Below the pieces are notes generated by a model. That model ran no database searches, had not been told where the DNA came from, and saw nothing but the letters and a program-made list of their open reading frames with translations. This document shows positions 24,817-33,248 of a DNA stretch of 37,528 bases, piece by piece (within the stretch, counting starts at the first letter, position 1; each line of letters starts with the position of its first letter). Location: assembly GCA_902495355.1 (NCBI GenBank), contig CABUWV010000019.1, positions 1 to 37,528 on the forward strand, written 5' to 3'. The DNA comes from an uncultured Collinsella sp. GTDB lineage: Bacteria > Actinomycetota > Coriobacteriia > Coriobacteriales > Coriobacteriaceae. The position numbers and the translations under genes were made by a program.

Positions 24817-24858
24817 ACGGGCGGGACAAAGAGCCATCTGTCGCTTTGTCCCGCCCGT
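24817..24858. terminator. Bidirectional terminator between DUF1836 gene and degV
   Basis: Perfect 15-bp stem ACGGGCGGGACAAAG / CTTTGTCCCGCCCGT (24817-24831 and 24844-24858), followed by ATTTTT on the plus strand and TTTTATA on the minus strand. It serves both convergent genes. Confidence 0.92.
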
Positions 24859-24877
24859 ATTTTTGCTTGGTTGGACT

Positions 24878-25744
24878 TTATTTGCCCGAAGCTACGCCCA
24901 TGCCGTAGCCGATGATGAGGCCGTGCATCTCGGCGTAATAGGAATCCAGGCCGTTGCAGGGCATGATGATGGTCTTGGAGCCGGGCCAATGCTCGACTAT
25001 GCGGTCAGTGAGCGCCTGGGCTCCAGCTTCGTTCTCAACGTGATCTATGACGACCTCACCGCCCGTAAAGCCCTCGGCTTCCATAGTGTCGATGATCTTG
25101 TTGAGCATCTTCTTTTCGCCACGCGTGTGCCCGACGAGTTCGATTTTACCGGCCTCACTCGCTGTGCCCAAAATACGGATATTGAGCTTGTTGGCAATGA
25201 CGCCGGCTGCCTTAGGGATACGTCCGGCTTTGGCGAGGTTTTCGTAATTGCACAAACTGAAGAGGATTTTGCTGTTCTGTTCAAGGCTATCGAAGTATGC
25301 GCAAGCATCCTCGAATGAGACATTCGGATTGCTTGCAAGATAGCGGTCGAACAGCAAGAAAATGAGGTCCATTTTGCCGCCAGCTGCGCGTGAATTGACT
25401 AGATGAATCTGTCGGTCGGGCTCCTCGGCAAGAACCATATCGCGAGCCGTGGCTGCCGCGTTGTAGCTGCCCGACACGCCCTCAGAGATCGGCATGCAGA
25501 TGGTCTTGTCTGCCAATTTGAAGAGCTCGGCCCACTCCCCTACGCTGGGACAAGCGCTCGAAGAAGCGTTCGTCTCCGCCTGAACAGCGCAGTTGAGCTC
25601 ATGAACATCGAGCGAAAGGTCATCGACGAATTCATGCTCCCCCACTCGAATTTTGAGGGGCGCAAATGCAAAGGTAGTATGGGGCGCGGTCGGTTGCCAA
25701 TCGCGGAGGTTGCAGCTTGAATCGGAGATAAGTGCCCAGCTCAT
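24878..25744 (-). CDS. DegV family fatty-acid-binding protein
   Basis: DegV/FakB-type protein of 288 residues. The family holds one fatty acid in a cleft, and FakB members present it to the kinase FakA for phosphorylation. Visible signatures are the N-terminal ISDSSCNL, the central ISEGVSGSYNAAATA, and the NLAKAGRIPKAAGVIANKLNIRI region (written here only as a location, residues ~165-190). No FakA-like kinase is present in the window. The start at 25744 has AAAGGA upstream and a consensus -10 TATAAT at 25774-25779, without a recognisable -35. A palindrome at 25802-25832 ends right at the -35 position, suggesting activator control shared with the DUF1836 gene. Confidence 0.93.
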   Translation of the reverse strand: MSWALISDSSCNLRDWQPTAPHTTFAFAPLKIRVGEHEFVDDLSLDVHELNCAVQAETNASSSACPSVGEWAELFKLADKTICMPISEGVSGSYNAAATARDMVLAEEPDRQIHLVNSRAAGGKMDLIFLLFDRYLASNPNVSFEDACAYFDSLEQNSKILFSLCNYENLAKAGRIPKAAGVIANKLNIRILGTASEAGKIELVGHTRGEKKMLNKIIDTMEAEGFTGGEVVIDHVENEAGAQALTDRIVEHWPGSKTIIMPCNGLDSYYAEMHGLIIGYGMGVASGK

Positions 25745-25773
25745 AGAGGGTCCTTTCTAATCGTTCCCATTCA

Positions 25774-25832
25774 ATTATAGCCATCTTGCAGACCGATTGG
25801 GCCGCTATCTAGTATTCAAAACTAGATAGCGG
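25774..25832 (-). promoter_or_regulatory. degV promoter with operator palindrome
   Basis: Minus-strand -10 TATAAT (25779-25774) has no consensus -35. Immediately upstream is a perfect inverted repeat at 25802-25832 with 12-bp arms CCGCTATCTAGT / ACTAGATAGCGG around ATTCAAA. The core TAGTATTCAAAACTA differs in one base from the one before the DUF1836 gene. Perfect -10, absent -35 and an abutting dyad are the layout of an activated promoter. Confidence 0.78.
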
Positions 25833-25852
25833 ACTGCACTAAAGGCAAAAGA

Positions 25853-25885
25853 ATGGACCCCATGACTCAAAGCCACGAGGTCCAT
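25853..25885 (-). terminator. Probable terminator after the NlpC/P60 gene
   Basis: ATGGACC (25853-25859) pairs with GGTCCAT (25879-25885), lying downstream of the NlpC/P60 stop on the minus strand and followed by TCTTTTGCC. The stem is modest. Confidence 0.55.
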
Positions 25886-25908
25886 ATCCGTTTGCTTTAT
25901 CTGAATAC

Positions 25909-27036
25909 TTAGTAGCGCACGAAAATGTAGTTGTTGTTCATGCCGGCGGCAACGGAGCTGATGATAACACCCGTGTTGTAGTCAGAAGCATGAATCATCT
26001 GACCACCACCGATGTAAATGCCGGTGTGGTACGAGTTGACTACAACGTCACCGGGCTGCGGATCGGACACACGCGTCCAGCCCATAAAGGTGCCCGTGGT
26101 GCCCAGGCGGCAATAGCGACCAGTAAGGCAATAGCTTACAAAACCAGAGCAGTCGAAGCTGTTCGGGCCAATTCCGCCCCAGGAATAGGCGCAACCAAGC
26201 TTGCTGTATGCACGCGAGACAACAGAACCGCCGTCGACGGACTGGCTCGGAGCAGAAGGCGTCGGAGCCGGAGCAGGCGTGGAGGGCTGCGGCGTCGGAG
26301 CAGGTGCCGGCGTAGGAGCCGGAGTGTTGCCGCCCTGGTTGTTGTTATTGCTGGTCTGGCCACCGTTGTTGGTGTTCTCGGTCGTACCGGCAGTCTCGTT
26401 GCTCACCGTGGCCTTCTCGGCGGTGCTGGCGTTGATGCCGGCCTGCAGCGCGGCGTTGGCCTCGGCCTCGGCGGCAAGCTCGGCCTGCAGCTGCGAATCC
26501 AGGGAGTTTACGACGTTCTGGGCTTCAGCCTGCTGGGCGTTAAGCTCGTCGACCTTCTTTTGCGTGGCGGCGACGTTCTTCTCCTGCTCGACCTGCTTAT
26601 CGGTGAGCTGCTGCTTAAGCTCCTTGACCTCTTGAATGGTCTGAGCTTGCTTATCGGAAACTTTGCCGTAGTAGAACAGACGGTTGAGCATATCGCTCAG
26701 GTCATCGACACCCGTCAGAACCTGAAGCAGGCTCAGACCGCCGGTTTTGTACTCGCCGGCGACATAGGTTGAGAGCTTAGCCTGACCATCGGCGATCTCC
26801 TGCTGCTTTTGCGTGATCTCGCCGGCAGTCTGATCGAGCGCCTGCGTCTGCGTGGCGAGCTCATCGTAAATCTGCTGAGTTTGGGTACCGATCTGCTCGA
26901 GCTTCGTACGAGCAGCGGCAAGGTCGGATGCGGTATCGGCGTAGGCAGGAGCCGCGAGGCCCAAGCCCAAAACACAAGCGAGGGTTGCCGTAGCAGCGCA
27001 GCGTGCCATGTTTTTGTGCGTGTTTGCTGTGCGCAT
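25909..27036 (-). CDS. Secreted NlpC/P60 peptidoglycan endopeptidase with coiled coil
   Basis: Exported cell-wall hydrolase of 375 residues. Residues 1-33 form a Sec signal peptide ending APAYA. Residues ~36-205 form a long coiled coil rich in Gln/Ala/Glu, as in the PcsB/CwlO/RipA type. An Asn/Gly stretch and Pro-Ala-Thr-rich linker (~220-265) follow, then a C-terminal NlpC/P60 domain with catalytic Cys296 (FDCSGF), His337 (YHTGIYIGGG) and His349 (MIHAS). It would cleave stem peptides during daughter-cell separation; the coiled coil suggests control by an FtsEX-like partner, not seen here. The start has AAAGGAAG upstream. It is the last gene of the minus-strand row behind apt. Confidence 0.93.
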   Translation of the reverse strand: MRTANTHKNMARCAATATLACVLGLGLAAPAYADTASDLAAARTKLEQIGTQTQQIYDELATQTQALDQTAGEITQKQQEIADGQAKLSTYVAGEYKTGGLSLLQVLTGVDDLSDMLNRLFYYGKVSDKQAQTIQEVKELKQQLTDKQVEQEKNVAATQKKVDELNAQQAEAQNVVNSLDSQLQAELAAEAEANAALQAGINASTAEKATVSNETAGTTENTNNGGQTSNNNNQGGNTPAPTPAPAPTPQPSTPAPAPTPSAPSQSVDGGSVVSRAYSKLGCAYSWGGIGPNSFDCSGFVSYCLTGRYCRLGTTGTFMGWTRVSDPQPGDVVVNSYHTGIYIGGGQMIHASDYNTGVIISSVAAGMNNNYIFVRY

Positions 27037-27068
27037 GTAGCTTCCTTTCCAGTAACTAAGGGTAACGG

Positions 27069-27599
27069 CTAGTCCACCGTCACCAGGCTAAAGAGCTCCA
27101 CATCGTCATCAGACGGCGTGAGCTTCTCGCGCGGGTTGAGAAACGCAAGCTCAAGGATACAACCGTAACCGATAAGCTTTGCGCCCATATCTCGCACCAG
27201 TTTACCTGTTGCCTCGACGGTTCCGCCCGTCGCGACCAAGTCGTCCAGAATCAACACGGTATCTTTAGAGCTGATAGCGTCGGCATGGATCTCAATGGAA
27301 TCCGTTCCGTACTCGAGCTCGTAGCTCTGGCTCACAGTCTTGCGCGGTAGCTTGCCCGGTTTACGTGCGGGAACAAAGCCGGCGCCAAGGGCTACAGCTA
27401 CCGGTACGCCAACCATAAAGCCGCGAGCCTCGGGACCCACGACCTTGGTGATTCCCATGCCGGCAAAGTGCTCGGCGAGGGCATCGGTCATGGCTTTGAG
27501 CGCCTCGGGATTGCCAAAGAGCGGCGTGATGTCTTTAAAGATGACTCCGGGCTCGGGATAGTCGGGGATGTCGACGATTTGAGATTCGAAGTCGTACAT
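27069..27599 (-). CDS. apt: Adenine phosphoribosyltransferase
   Basis: Purine salvage enzyme making AMP from adenine and PRPP, 176 residues. The N-terminal DIPDYPEPGVIFKDITPLFG, the VVGPEARGFMVGVPVA block and the PRPP-binding loop VLILDDLVATGGT are all present. ATG 27599 (MYDFES) is preceded by AAAGGTC; an upstream TTG in frame is less likely. It lies 40 nt after the MerR gene and 32 nt before the NlpC/P60 gene, so all are probably co-transcribed. Confidence 0.96.
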   Translation of the reverse strand: MYDFESQIVDIPDYPEPGVIFKDITPLFGNPEALKAMTDALAEHFAGMGITKVVGPEARGFMVGVPVAVALGAGFVPARKPGKLPRKTVSQSYELEYGTDSIEIHADAISSKDTVLILDDLVATGGTVEATGKLVRDMGAKLIGYGCILELAFLNPREKLTPSDDDVELFSLVTVD

Positions 27600-27639
27600 T
27601 GCATGACCTTTCAATGGGTTCCCGAAATTTCAGCAGCGG

Positions 27640-28518
27640 TTATTTGCCCGCGGTGGCGGTGCCGGATTGCGAAGGGGGGACGACCTTGAGCGGCTTGACG
27701 AGAGAATCCTTGTGCGAAGCCGGCGCGGCTATCTCTTCGTTTTTGGCCTTGGTGGACTCGGAGCGAGTGATTTCCTCATCGAGTGCATCGATGTCGGCGT
27801 CCTCGACCACGGCGTTGAGCGACTCAAAAACGCGGTTCTTGAGCAGCGCGGTGTGCACGCCCTCCGTCAGGTCGTGAAGCTTCTTAAACGCACGCTCGAG
27901 CTTGGCGTCGCGCTCGTCATCGGAGGTATCCATGCCGAGCATGCTCACAAGCACCTGCTCAAACATCGAGGACTCGCGGTTGGCGGAAGACACGTACTGA
28001 CGCAGGTTGCGCGGCTCGATATGGAAGCGCGACAGCTCGGAGCAGTAGCGGATGATCGGAAAATCGCGACCATCGACAAGCTCGCGATTCTGCGGACTCT
28101 TGATGATGCGAATGAGGTCGTTCTCGGCGAGCGAGCGGATAAACGAAATTTCGACGCCCAACATATCGGGAATGGTCTCGATGGGATGCAGCTTTTGCTT
28201 AGTCTCCTTGGGCTCCGTCTTGAGCGGAACATCGGATAGCAAGCCCACCTCGTAGGCGAGCGTTGACAGGTCCGTGGCGTTTTCCAAGCGCTGCTTAATC
28301 ACGTTGAGCGGCATGTAGCGGGTCTTCTGCAAGTGCAGGATGACCTCCAGACGATCAACGTCCTCCTTAGAGTACTGACGGTATCCCTTAGGCGTACGAT
28401 GTGGGGTAATGAGCCCCTCATCCTCTAGAAATCTAATTTTTGAGTTCGAAAGATCGGGGTATGCGCCTCGAAGTAGGTTGACGACTTGGCCGATACTCAG
28501 ATAGTTGCGTTCGGCCAT
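27640..28518 (-). CDS. MerR family regulator, FtsR-like
   Basis: DNA-binding regulator of 292 residues. An N-terminal MerR winged helix (LSIGQVVNLLRGAYPDLSNSKIRFLEDEGLI, located at residues ~7-37, then TPKGYRQYSKEDVDRLEVIL) is followed by a second, degenerate helix-turn-helix-like region (~115-170). A long C-terminal helical and low-complexity tail ends the protein. It sits 3 nt behind an FHA gene. This pairing matches the conserved actinobacterial odhI/garA-ftsR (Rv1827-Rv1828) neighbourhood, where FtsR activates ftsZ in Corynebacterium. I infer orthology from the pairing and domain plan; targets in this organism are unknown. Confidence 0.85.
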   Translation of the reverse strand: MAERNYLSIGQVVNLLRGAYPDLSNSKIRFLEDEGLITPHRTPKGYRQYSKEDVDRLEVILHLQKTRYMPLNVIKQRLENATDLSTLAYEVGLLSDVPLKTEPKETKQKLHPIETIPDMLGVEISFIRSLAENDLIRIIKSPQNRELVDGRDFPIIRYCSELSRFHIEPRNLRQYVSSANRESSMFEQVLVSMLGMDTSDDERDAKLERAFKKLHDLTEGVHTALLKNRVFESLNAVVEDADIDALDEEITRSESTKAKNEEIAAPASHKDSLVKPLKVVPPSQSGTATAGK

Positions 28519-28521
28519 GCC

Positions 28522-28956
28522 CTACTCACCGGTTTCGATGCGCTCCGGCGTGCTCTCGTGGTAGATGAGCGTAAACGTACCGATCTGAACGGAAGAACCG
28601 TCGTGCAGCGGGGCTGCATTGACAATGGCACCGTCGACCCAGGTACCATTGAGCGAGCCCAGGTCCTCGATGCGAGCGCCGAGGCCCTCGCGAATAATGC
28701 GCGCGTGGCTGCGCGAAACGGTCATGTCATTAAGGAAGATGCCGTTCGCGGGATCGCGGCCGATGGTGGTCACGTCGTCCTCGAGCTCAAAGGCGGCACC
28801 AGTCTGCGGACCCTTGACGATGGACAGGACGGGGGCGGTGATGCGCACGTTGGCCATGAGGTCGGGAACGGTGACGTCGCTTGAAGGCACGCGGAATACG
28901 CAGGTAGCGTCAGCAGTCTTATCATTCTGAGGCATATTGTTAACCATGTTGTCCAT
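28522..28956 (-). CDS. FHA domain protein, GarA/OdhI-like
   Basis: Small phosphothreonine-reading protein of 144 residues. The C-terminal FHA domain (~45-132) has GRDP (Gly66-Arg67), SRSHARI (Ser81, His84) and LNGTWVDG (Asn103), all the phosphopeptide contacts. The flexible N-terminus contains ADATCVFRV, which lines up with the phosphorylated TTSVFR segment of GarA/OdhI, where Ser/Thr kinases switch the protein between self-binding and inhibition of 2-oxoglutarate metabolism. Only the second Thr (Thr18) is kept here. ATG 28956 follows TAGGGG closely; longer starts lack a ribosome binding site. It lies upstream of the FtsR-like MerR gene. Confidence 0.9.
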   Translation of the reverse strand: MDNMVNNMPQNDKTADATCVFRVPSSDVTVPDLMANVRITAPVLSIVKGPQTGAAFELEDDVTTIGRDPANGIFLNDMTVSRSHARIIREGLGARIEDLGSLNGTWVDGAIVNAAPLHDGSSVQIGTFTLIYHESTPERIETGE

Positions 28957-29022
28957 GACAACCCCTAACTTATCGCGGACGTGCCGCAAATAATGAACCG
29001 TACGTAATCATACCCCAACGAA

Positions 29023-29727
29023 TCAGTCTTCGATTTCAGGGTTCAGAAAGTCGATGTCCTCGTCCTCGGGATGCGCGAGAGCCTGTTTAATGGCCACTCC
29101 GCCCTTAATGGAGTAGATGACAGCCGTGAGCATGGAGAAGATCACGCCGCCGTACACAAAGAAGATGCCGAGGGGCACCGAGCTTCCGTTGAGGCCCGGG
29201 AAGGCCGTAAGGGTTGAAGATAAAAGGTGCAGGCCGTCAATAACGGGGAAACCGAGCAGCATGAGTGAGAAGCCGGTCATGAGCAGCGCCGTGGCAATCT
29301 TTCCGGGAAAGACCACATCGATGGGGCGACGGTGATAATGACGCACGATAAGCGTGCCGATGCCCAGATAGATGTCGCGGCCAATAATGAGTACGCAGAC
29401 CCAGATGGGCAGCTCTCCGCGGACCACCAGTCCAAGTACGCCGGTGAACAGCAGCGCACGGTCGCAAATGGGATCCATGACCTTGCCGAGCCACGAGACC
29501 GTCTTAGTCATGCGGGCGATCTGACCGTCCATCCAGTCGGTGGAGGCGGCAACGGCGTAGATAACGATGGCGATGACACGGTTGTTATCCGTCACAAACA
29601 GGTACAGAAATACCAGGGTGAGGATCAGGCGCGTAAAGGTGATGAAATTGGAGATCGTAAAGATCTTATTCGACGGGTAATCGGAAGTGCCGATAAGCTC
29701 CTTTTTGATCTTCTTTTTGATGCCCAC
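29023..29727 (-). CDS. CDP-alcohol phosphatidyltransferase family protein
   Basis: Integral membrane phospholipid synthase of 234 residues with about five or six helices and the family motif DWMDGQIAR, eight residues, then GKVMDPICD. It is longer and more divergent than PgsA at 8173-8811. It could make phosphatidylglycerol-phosphate, cardiolipin or phosphatidylinositol-phosphate; the alcohol cannot be assigned from sequence alone. The start is GTG 29727 with GGGGGAG 4 nt upstream and a basic N-terminus (GIKKKIKKEL). It leads the row with the FHA gene 66 nt downstream. Confidence 0.88.
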   Translation of the reverse strand: MGIKKKIKKELIGTSDYPSNKIFTISNFITFTRLILTLVFLYLFVTDNNRVIAIVIYAVAASTDWMDGQIARMTKTVSWLGKVMDPICDRALLFTGVLGLVVRGELPIWVCVLIIGRDIYLGIGTLIVRHYHRRPIDVVFPGKIATALLMTGFSLMLLGFPVIDGLHLLSSTLTAFPGLNGSSVPLGIFFVYGGVIFSMLTAVIYSIKGGVAIKQALAHPEDEDIDFLNPEIED

Positions 29728-29763
29728 AGGACTCCCCCGCTGGTTAACGACAAAACTTTCGAT

Positions 29764-29792
29764 ACTATACCCGTTCCAGCGATGTCTATCCA
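29764..29792 (-). promoter_or_regulatory. Probable promoter of the CDP-alcohol/FHA/MerR row
   Basis: Minus-strand -35 TGGATA (29792-29787), 17-bp spacer, and -10 TATAGT (29769-29764), about 37 nt before the GTG start. The -35 overlaps the left arm of an inverted repeat at 29789-29845, which could be an operator. Confidence 0.55.
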
Positions 29793-29845
29793 GCGCAGCC
29801 ATAGAGAGTCCAGACATGTGGAGGGCGCCTCTGGGCTGCGCTGGA
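29789..29845. repeat. Inverted repeat IR-A upstream of the CDP-alcohol gene
   Basis: Perfect 12-bp arms TCCAGCGCAGCC (29789-29800) and GGCTGCGCTGGA (29834-29845) around a 33-nt spacer that has its own partial symmetry. It overlaps the putative -35 of the minus-strand promoter. Confidence 0.7.
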
Positions 29846-29855
29846 TTCTGCATTT

Positions 29856-29912
29856 GTGTACATCAGCCTCCAAAAGCGACATTTTTCGGCATCTTTGGTG
29901 GCTGGTGTACAC
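29856..29912. repeat. Inverted repeat IR-B with GTGTAC ends
   Basis: GTGTACATCAGCC (29856-29868) pairs with GGCTGGTGTACAC (29900-29912) including one G-T, then a T-T mismatch, then CCAAA with TTTGG. The stem is about 19 positions with a ~20-nt loop containing CGACATTTTTCG. It is the same length (57 nt) as IR-A and 10 nt away. The rest of 29913-30061 shows no gene. It may be an operator, terminator or short mobile repeat. Confidence 0.65.
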
Positions 29913-30061
29913 GTTTTGATTCGGTGATTACATCGATCGGGAAAGTTGTTGCTTTAAGCAAATGCGTACGGGTCGAGAAGGGCTGGCACCAAAAGAGCCC
30001 AACGGCCGTTACGGCTTCGTTAGAAACGCGCCCCATCATGGATGGTGAACCCGAAAGGTAA

Positions 30062-30094
30062 GGCGCGCGGGCACGGCGACTCGGCCCGCGCGCC
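30062..30094 (+). promoter_or_regulatory. GC hairpin in the leader of the ABC transporter operon
   Basis: Perfect 11-bp stem GGCGCGCGGGC / GCCCGCGCGCC (30062-30072 and 30084-30094) with an 11-nt loop, ending about 8 nt before the ribosome binding site of the ABC ATPase gene. It marks the left edge of the GC-rich block. It may be an attenuator, an mRNA stabiliser, or the terminator of a lost gene. Confidence 0.6.
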
Positions 30095-30115
30095 CGGAAG
30101 AGAAAGGATAAGCCC

Positions 30116-30840
<725 letters not shown>

Positions 30841-30844
<4 letters not shown>

Positions 30845-31611
30845 CGGGCGAGAAAGGCGGCCTGCTCGCGGGCCTGCGCGCCGAGGCCCTGAAGTCGCGC
30901 CACGCGGCACCGGTTCGCCTGGCCGTGCTCATGGCGCTGCCGATGCCGCTGCTCGGCGCGATGCCCTACCGGGGCGTGCAGATCTTCAGCGCGTGGAACT
31001 ACTGGTACGCGCTCTTCCTGCCCGTGTCTCTCTCGCTCGTGGTGGCGTGCGTCGCGCGGGCGGACGCTCGCACGCGGATGCGGGGGCTTCTGGGCCTGGG
31101 CTTCCCGCTCGGGCGCGCCTGGTGGGCCAAGGCGCTCTGGTGCCTCGCTCTCTGCACGCTCTCGAACCTCGTGGTCTTCGGCATCTACCTCGCGGGATCG
31201 GCGTTCTCCTCGCAGGGCCTCACGGCCGCGGGCACCCTCACGATGCTCCTCTGCGCGCTCGCCAACACGGTGACCGCGGCGTGGATGATCCCCGCAGGGC
31301 TCTTCCTCACGGCGCGGCTCGGAATGCTCGCGGGCATCTTCTGCCCGCTCGCCGCGCAGCTCGTGGGCGGGTTCGCCTGGTCGCTGGTGCCGCTGCCGCA
31401 GCTCTTTCCGCCGTCGGCGAGCATGGTCATACCCACGAGCTTCATCCCCGTGCTGCCGAGCGGCGAGCCACTCGCGGCGGACATGGCGCTCGGCGGGGCG
31501 CTCGCGGCGGACGGCATGCTCACGCTAGCGGGCCTTGCGGTCAGCGCGCTCGCGTTCGCCGCGCTCACGACGGCGGGCGCGGCCTGGTTCGCGCGCTCCG
31601 AGGAGAGGTGA
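30841..31611 (+). CDS. Lantibiotic-immunity ABC permease (LanE/MutE-like)
   Basis: Membrane protein of 256 residues with about six hydrophobic segments and the N-terminal pattern LRAEALKSRHAAPVRLAVLM, typical of LanE/MutE permeases. A YWYALFLPVSLSLVVACVA stretch follows. It would pair with the LanG-like permease and the LanF ATPase to remove peptide antibiotics from the cytoplasmic membrane. It overlaps the ATPase gene (ATGA) and the next permease (TGATG), so the three are translated in concert. No lantibiotic structural or modification gene is nearby, so this is stand-alone resistance. Confidence 0.87.
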
Positions 31612-32426
31612 TGGCCATGACACGACTCTCCGACCCGACGCCGCGCATGACTCTCCCGCGGGCCCTGCTCTCCGAGGCCCTGCGCCTGGCGCGCTCCCCG
31701 CTCACGGCGGTGCACCTCGTCTGCGGCCTGGCAGCCGGTCTTGCCTGCGGCGAGTACTTCTCCGTAACCCGATGGGACCCGGCGCTGGGCGCGGACGCCT
31801 ACGCCCAGTTCCTCGGCGCCCTCATGCCGCTCATGTCCGCCATCGTCTGTGGGCTCACCGTGGACGACGAGCGCGCTGCCGGGCGTCTCGCCAACCTCAC
31901 GGCGGTCCCCTCGCGCGGGCGCGCCGTCGCGGCGAAGCTACTCGCCCTTGCGGCGCTCGGCGCGGGCGCGCTGGCCGTGGCGCTTGGCGTGTTCGGGGCC
32001 GTGCTCGCCGTTGCCGGGCGCCTGCCGCTTGGGCCCGCTCCGCTTGCGGCCGCCTGGGCGGGCATCGTGCTGGGCAGCCTGCCCCTCTACGCGCTGGGGC
32101 TCGGCGTGGCCCTGCGCCTCGGCCGCAACGCCGCCATCGGCGCCGGCGCGGCGGGTATGCTCCTCGCGTTCTTCTCAGTGGGCGGACTTGCGCACGGCCT
32201 CATGACCGGCGAGCTCACCGGTGCCCTGGCGACGCCCCTGAGCTGGGTGCCGCTCGCCTGGCCCGCGCGCCTGGGGTCGCTCGGGGTGGAGGCCTTCATC
32301 GACGCAGCACGCGCGGCGGGCCCTCTCCTCACGACTGCGCTCGCTGGCCTCGTGCTCACCCTGTTAGCCGACGCCGTCCTTCTCGCCTGGTTCTGCCGCT
32401 TCGAGGACGGGAGGGCGGATGCGTAG
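31611..32426 (+). CDS. Lantibiotic-immunity ABC permease (LanG/MutG-like)
   Basis: Membrane protein of 271 residues with about six hydrophobic segments and the LanG pattern of a short N-terminal cytosolic stretch (LLSEALRLARSPL) followed by VHLVCGLAAGLACGEYF. The cytosolic loop DDERAAGRLANLTAVPSRGRAVAAK, which begins near residue 82, is also typical. The start at 31611 overlaps the previous stop with AGGAG 5 nt upstream; ATG 31617 is a close alternative. It completes a LanFEG-like set. The reading frame is open far upstream inside the previous gene because of high GC, but that part is not real. Confidence 0.86.
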   Translation: MAMTRLSDPTPRMTLPRALLSEALRLARSPLTAVHLVCGLAAGLACGEYFSVTRWDPALGADAYAQFLGALMPLMSAIVCGLTVDDERAAGRLANLTAVPSRGRAVAAKLLALAALGAGALAVALGVFGAVLAVAGRLPLGPAPLAAAWAGIVLGSLPLYALGLGVALRLGRNAAIGAGAAGMLLAFFSVGGLAHGLMTGELTGALATPLSWVPLAWPARLGSLGVEAFIDAARAAGPLLTTALAGLVLTLLADAVLLAWFCRFEDGRADA

Positions 32427-32529
32427 GAGGCCGCTCGCCGCCATGCTCGTCCTCCTCTCCGCAGCGCTCGTCCTGGGCGGGAATGACTTGCTCGACGCCG
32501 GCTGGGGGTCGGCGCTGCGCGCAGGGCTC

Positions 32530-32558
32530 TGGACCGCTGAGCGCGGCGCTAGTACAAT
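32530..32558 (+). promoter_or_regulatory. Putative promoter of the response regulator/kinase pair
   Basis: -35-like TGGACC (32530-32535), 17-bp spacer and -10 TACAAT (32553-32558), about 28 nt before the response regulator start and its AGGAGG. It would let the two-component pair be expressed apart from the transporter. The 32427-32585 gap otherwise holds nothing convincing. Confidence 0.55.
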
Positions 32559-32585
32559 TTCGACGGAAGTTTCAGGAGGTCGAAC

Positions 32586-33248
32586 ATGGCGAGGATACTG
32601 GCAGTGGATGATGAACGGGCGATCCTCGACGCGCTCGCGCGCGTCCTCGGCCGCGACGGCCATGAGGTCGTCAGGGCGGCGGACCCGACGGCGGTCCCGG
32701 GGATGGACCTCTCGCGCTTCGACCTCGTGCTCTGCGACGTCATGATGCCGGGGCTCGACGGTTTCGAGCTCGTGCGGCAGATCCGCCCGGACTTCGACGG
32801 GCCCATCGTCTTCCTGACCGCGCGCGTGGCCGAGGAGGACGCCGTGGCCGCCTACGGCCTGGGCGCCGACGACTACGTCCGCAAGCCCTTCGGGGCCGCG
32901 GAGCTGCGCGCCAAGGTCGCGGCCCATCTGCGCCGTGAGCGCCGGCCGCGCTCGCACGCCCTCTCCTTCGGGGAGGTGCGGATCGACCTCGGCGCGCGCG
33001 GCCTCGCGGTGGGCGGCGAGGCCGTGCCGCTCACGCCTACCGAGTACGCCATCTGCGAGTACCTCGCCCGCCACCCCGGGCAGGTCATGAGCCGCGCGCA
33101 GATACGCGAGGCGGTGCTCGGCTGGGAGAGCGACGCCGACGACGCGGCCATATCCATGCAGGTCAGCCGCGCCCGGAGGAAACTCTCCGAGGCCGGCGCC
33201 GATCCGATCGCGACCGTCTGGGGGATGGGGTACAAGTGGCAGCTCTGA
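32586..33248 (+). CDS. OmpR-family response regulator
   Basis: Two-component response regulator of 220 residues. The receiver domain has the acidic pair Asp8-Asp9, phospho-acceptor Asp51 (LVLCDVMMPG), a conserved Thr (FLTAR) and Lys (VRKPFG). A winged-helix effector domain (~130-220) ends in VWGMGYKWQL. It has a strong ribosome binding site (AGGAGG) and overlaps the kinase start by 13 nt. By position it probably activates the adjacent transporter when the partner kinase senses peptide antibiotics. Confidence 0.94.
   Translation: MARILAVDDERAILDALARVLGRDGHEVVRAADPTAVPGMDLSRFDLVLCDVMMPGLDGFELVRQIRPDFDGPIVFLTARVAEEDAVAAYGLGADDYVRKPFGAAELRAKVAAHLRRERRPRSHALSFGEVRIDLGARGLAVGGEAVPLTPTEYAICEYLARHPGQVMSRAQIREAVLGWESDADDAAISMQVSRARRKLSEAGADPIATVWGMGYKWQL

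Noticed and set aside
32419..32745. A small hydrophobic reading frame starting at the end of the LanG-like permease gene
   Set aside because: Only the first ~45 codons lie outside the response regulator gene; the rest is Arg/Ser-rich out-of-frame sequence, and it spans the putative promoter.
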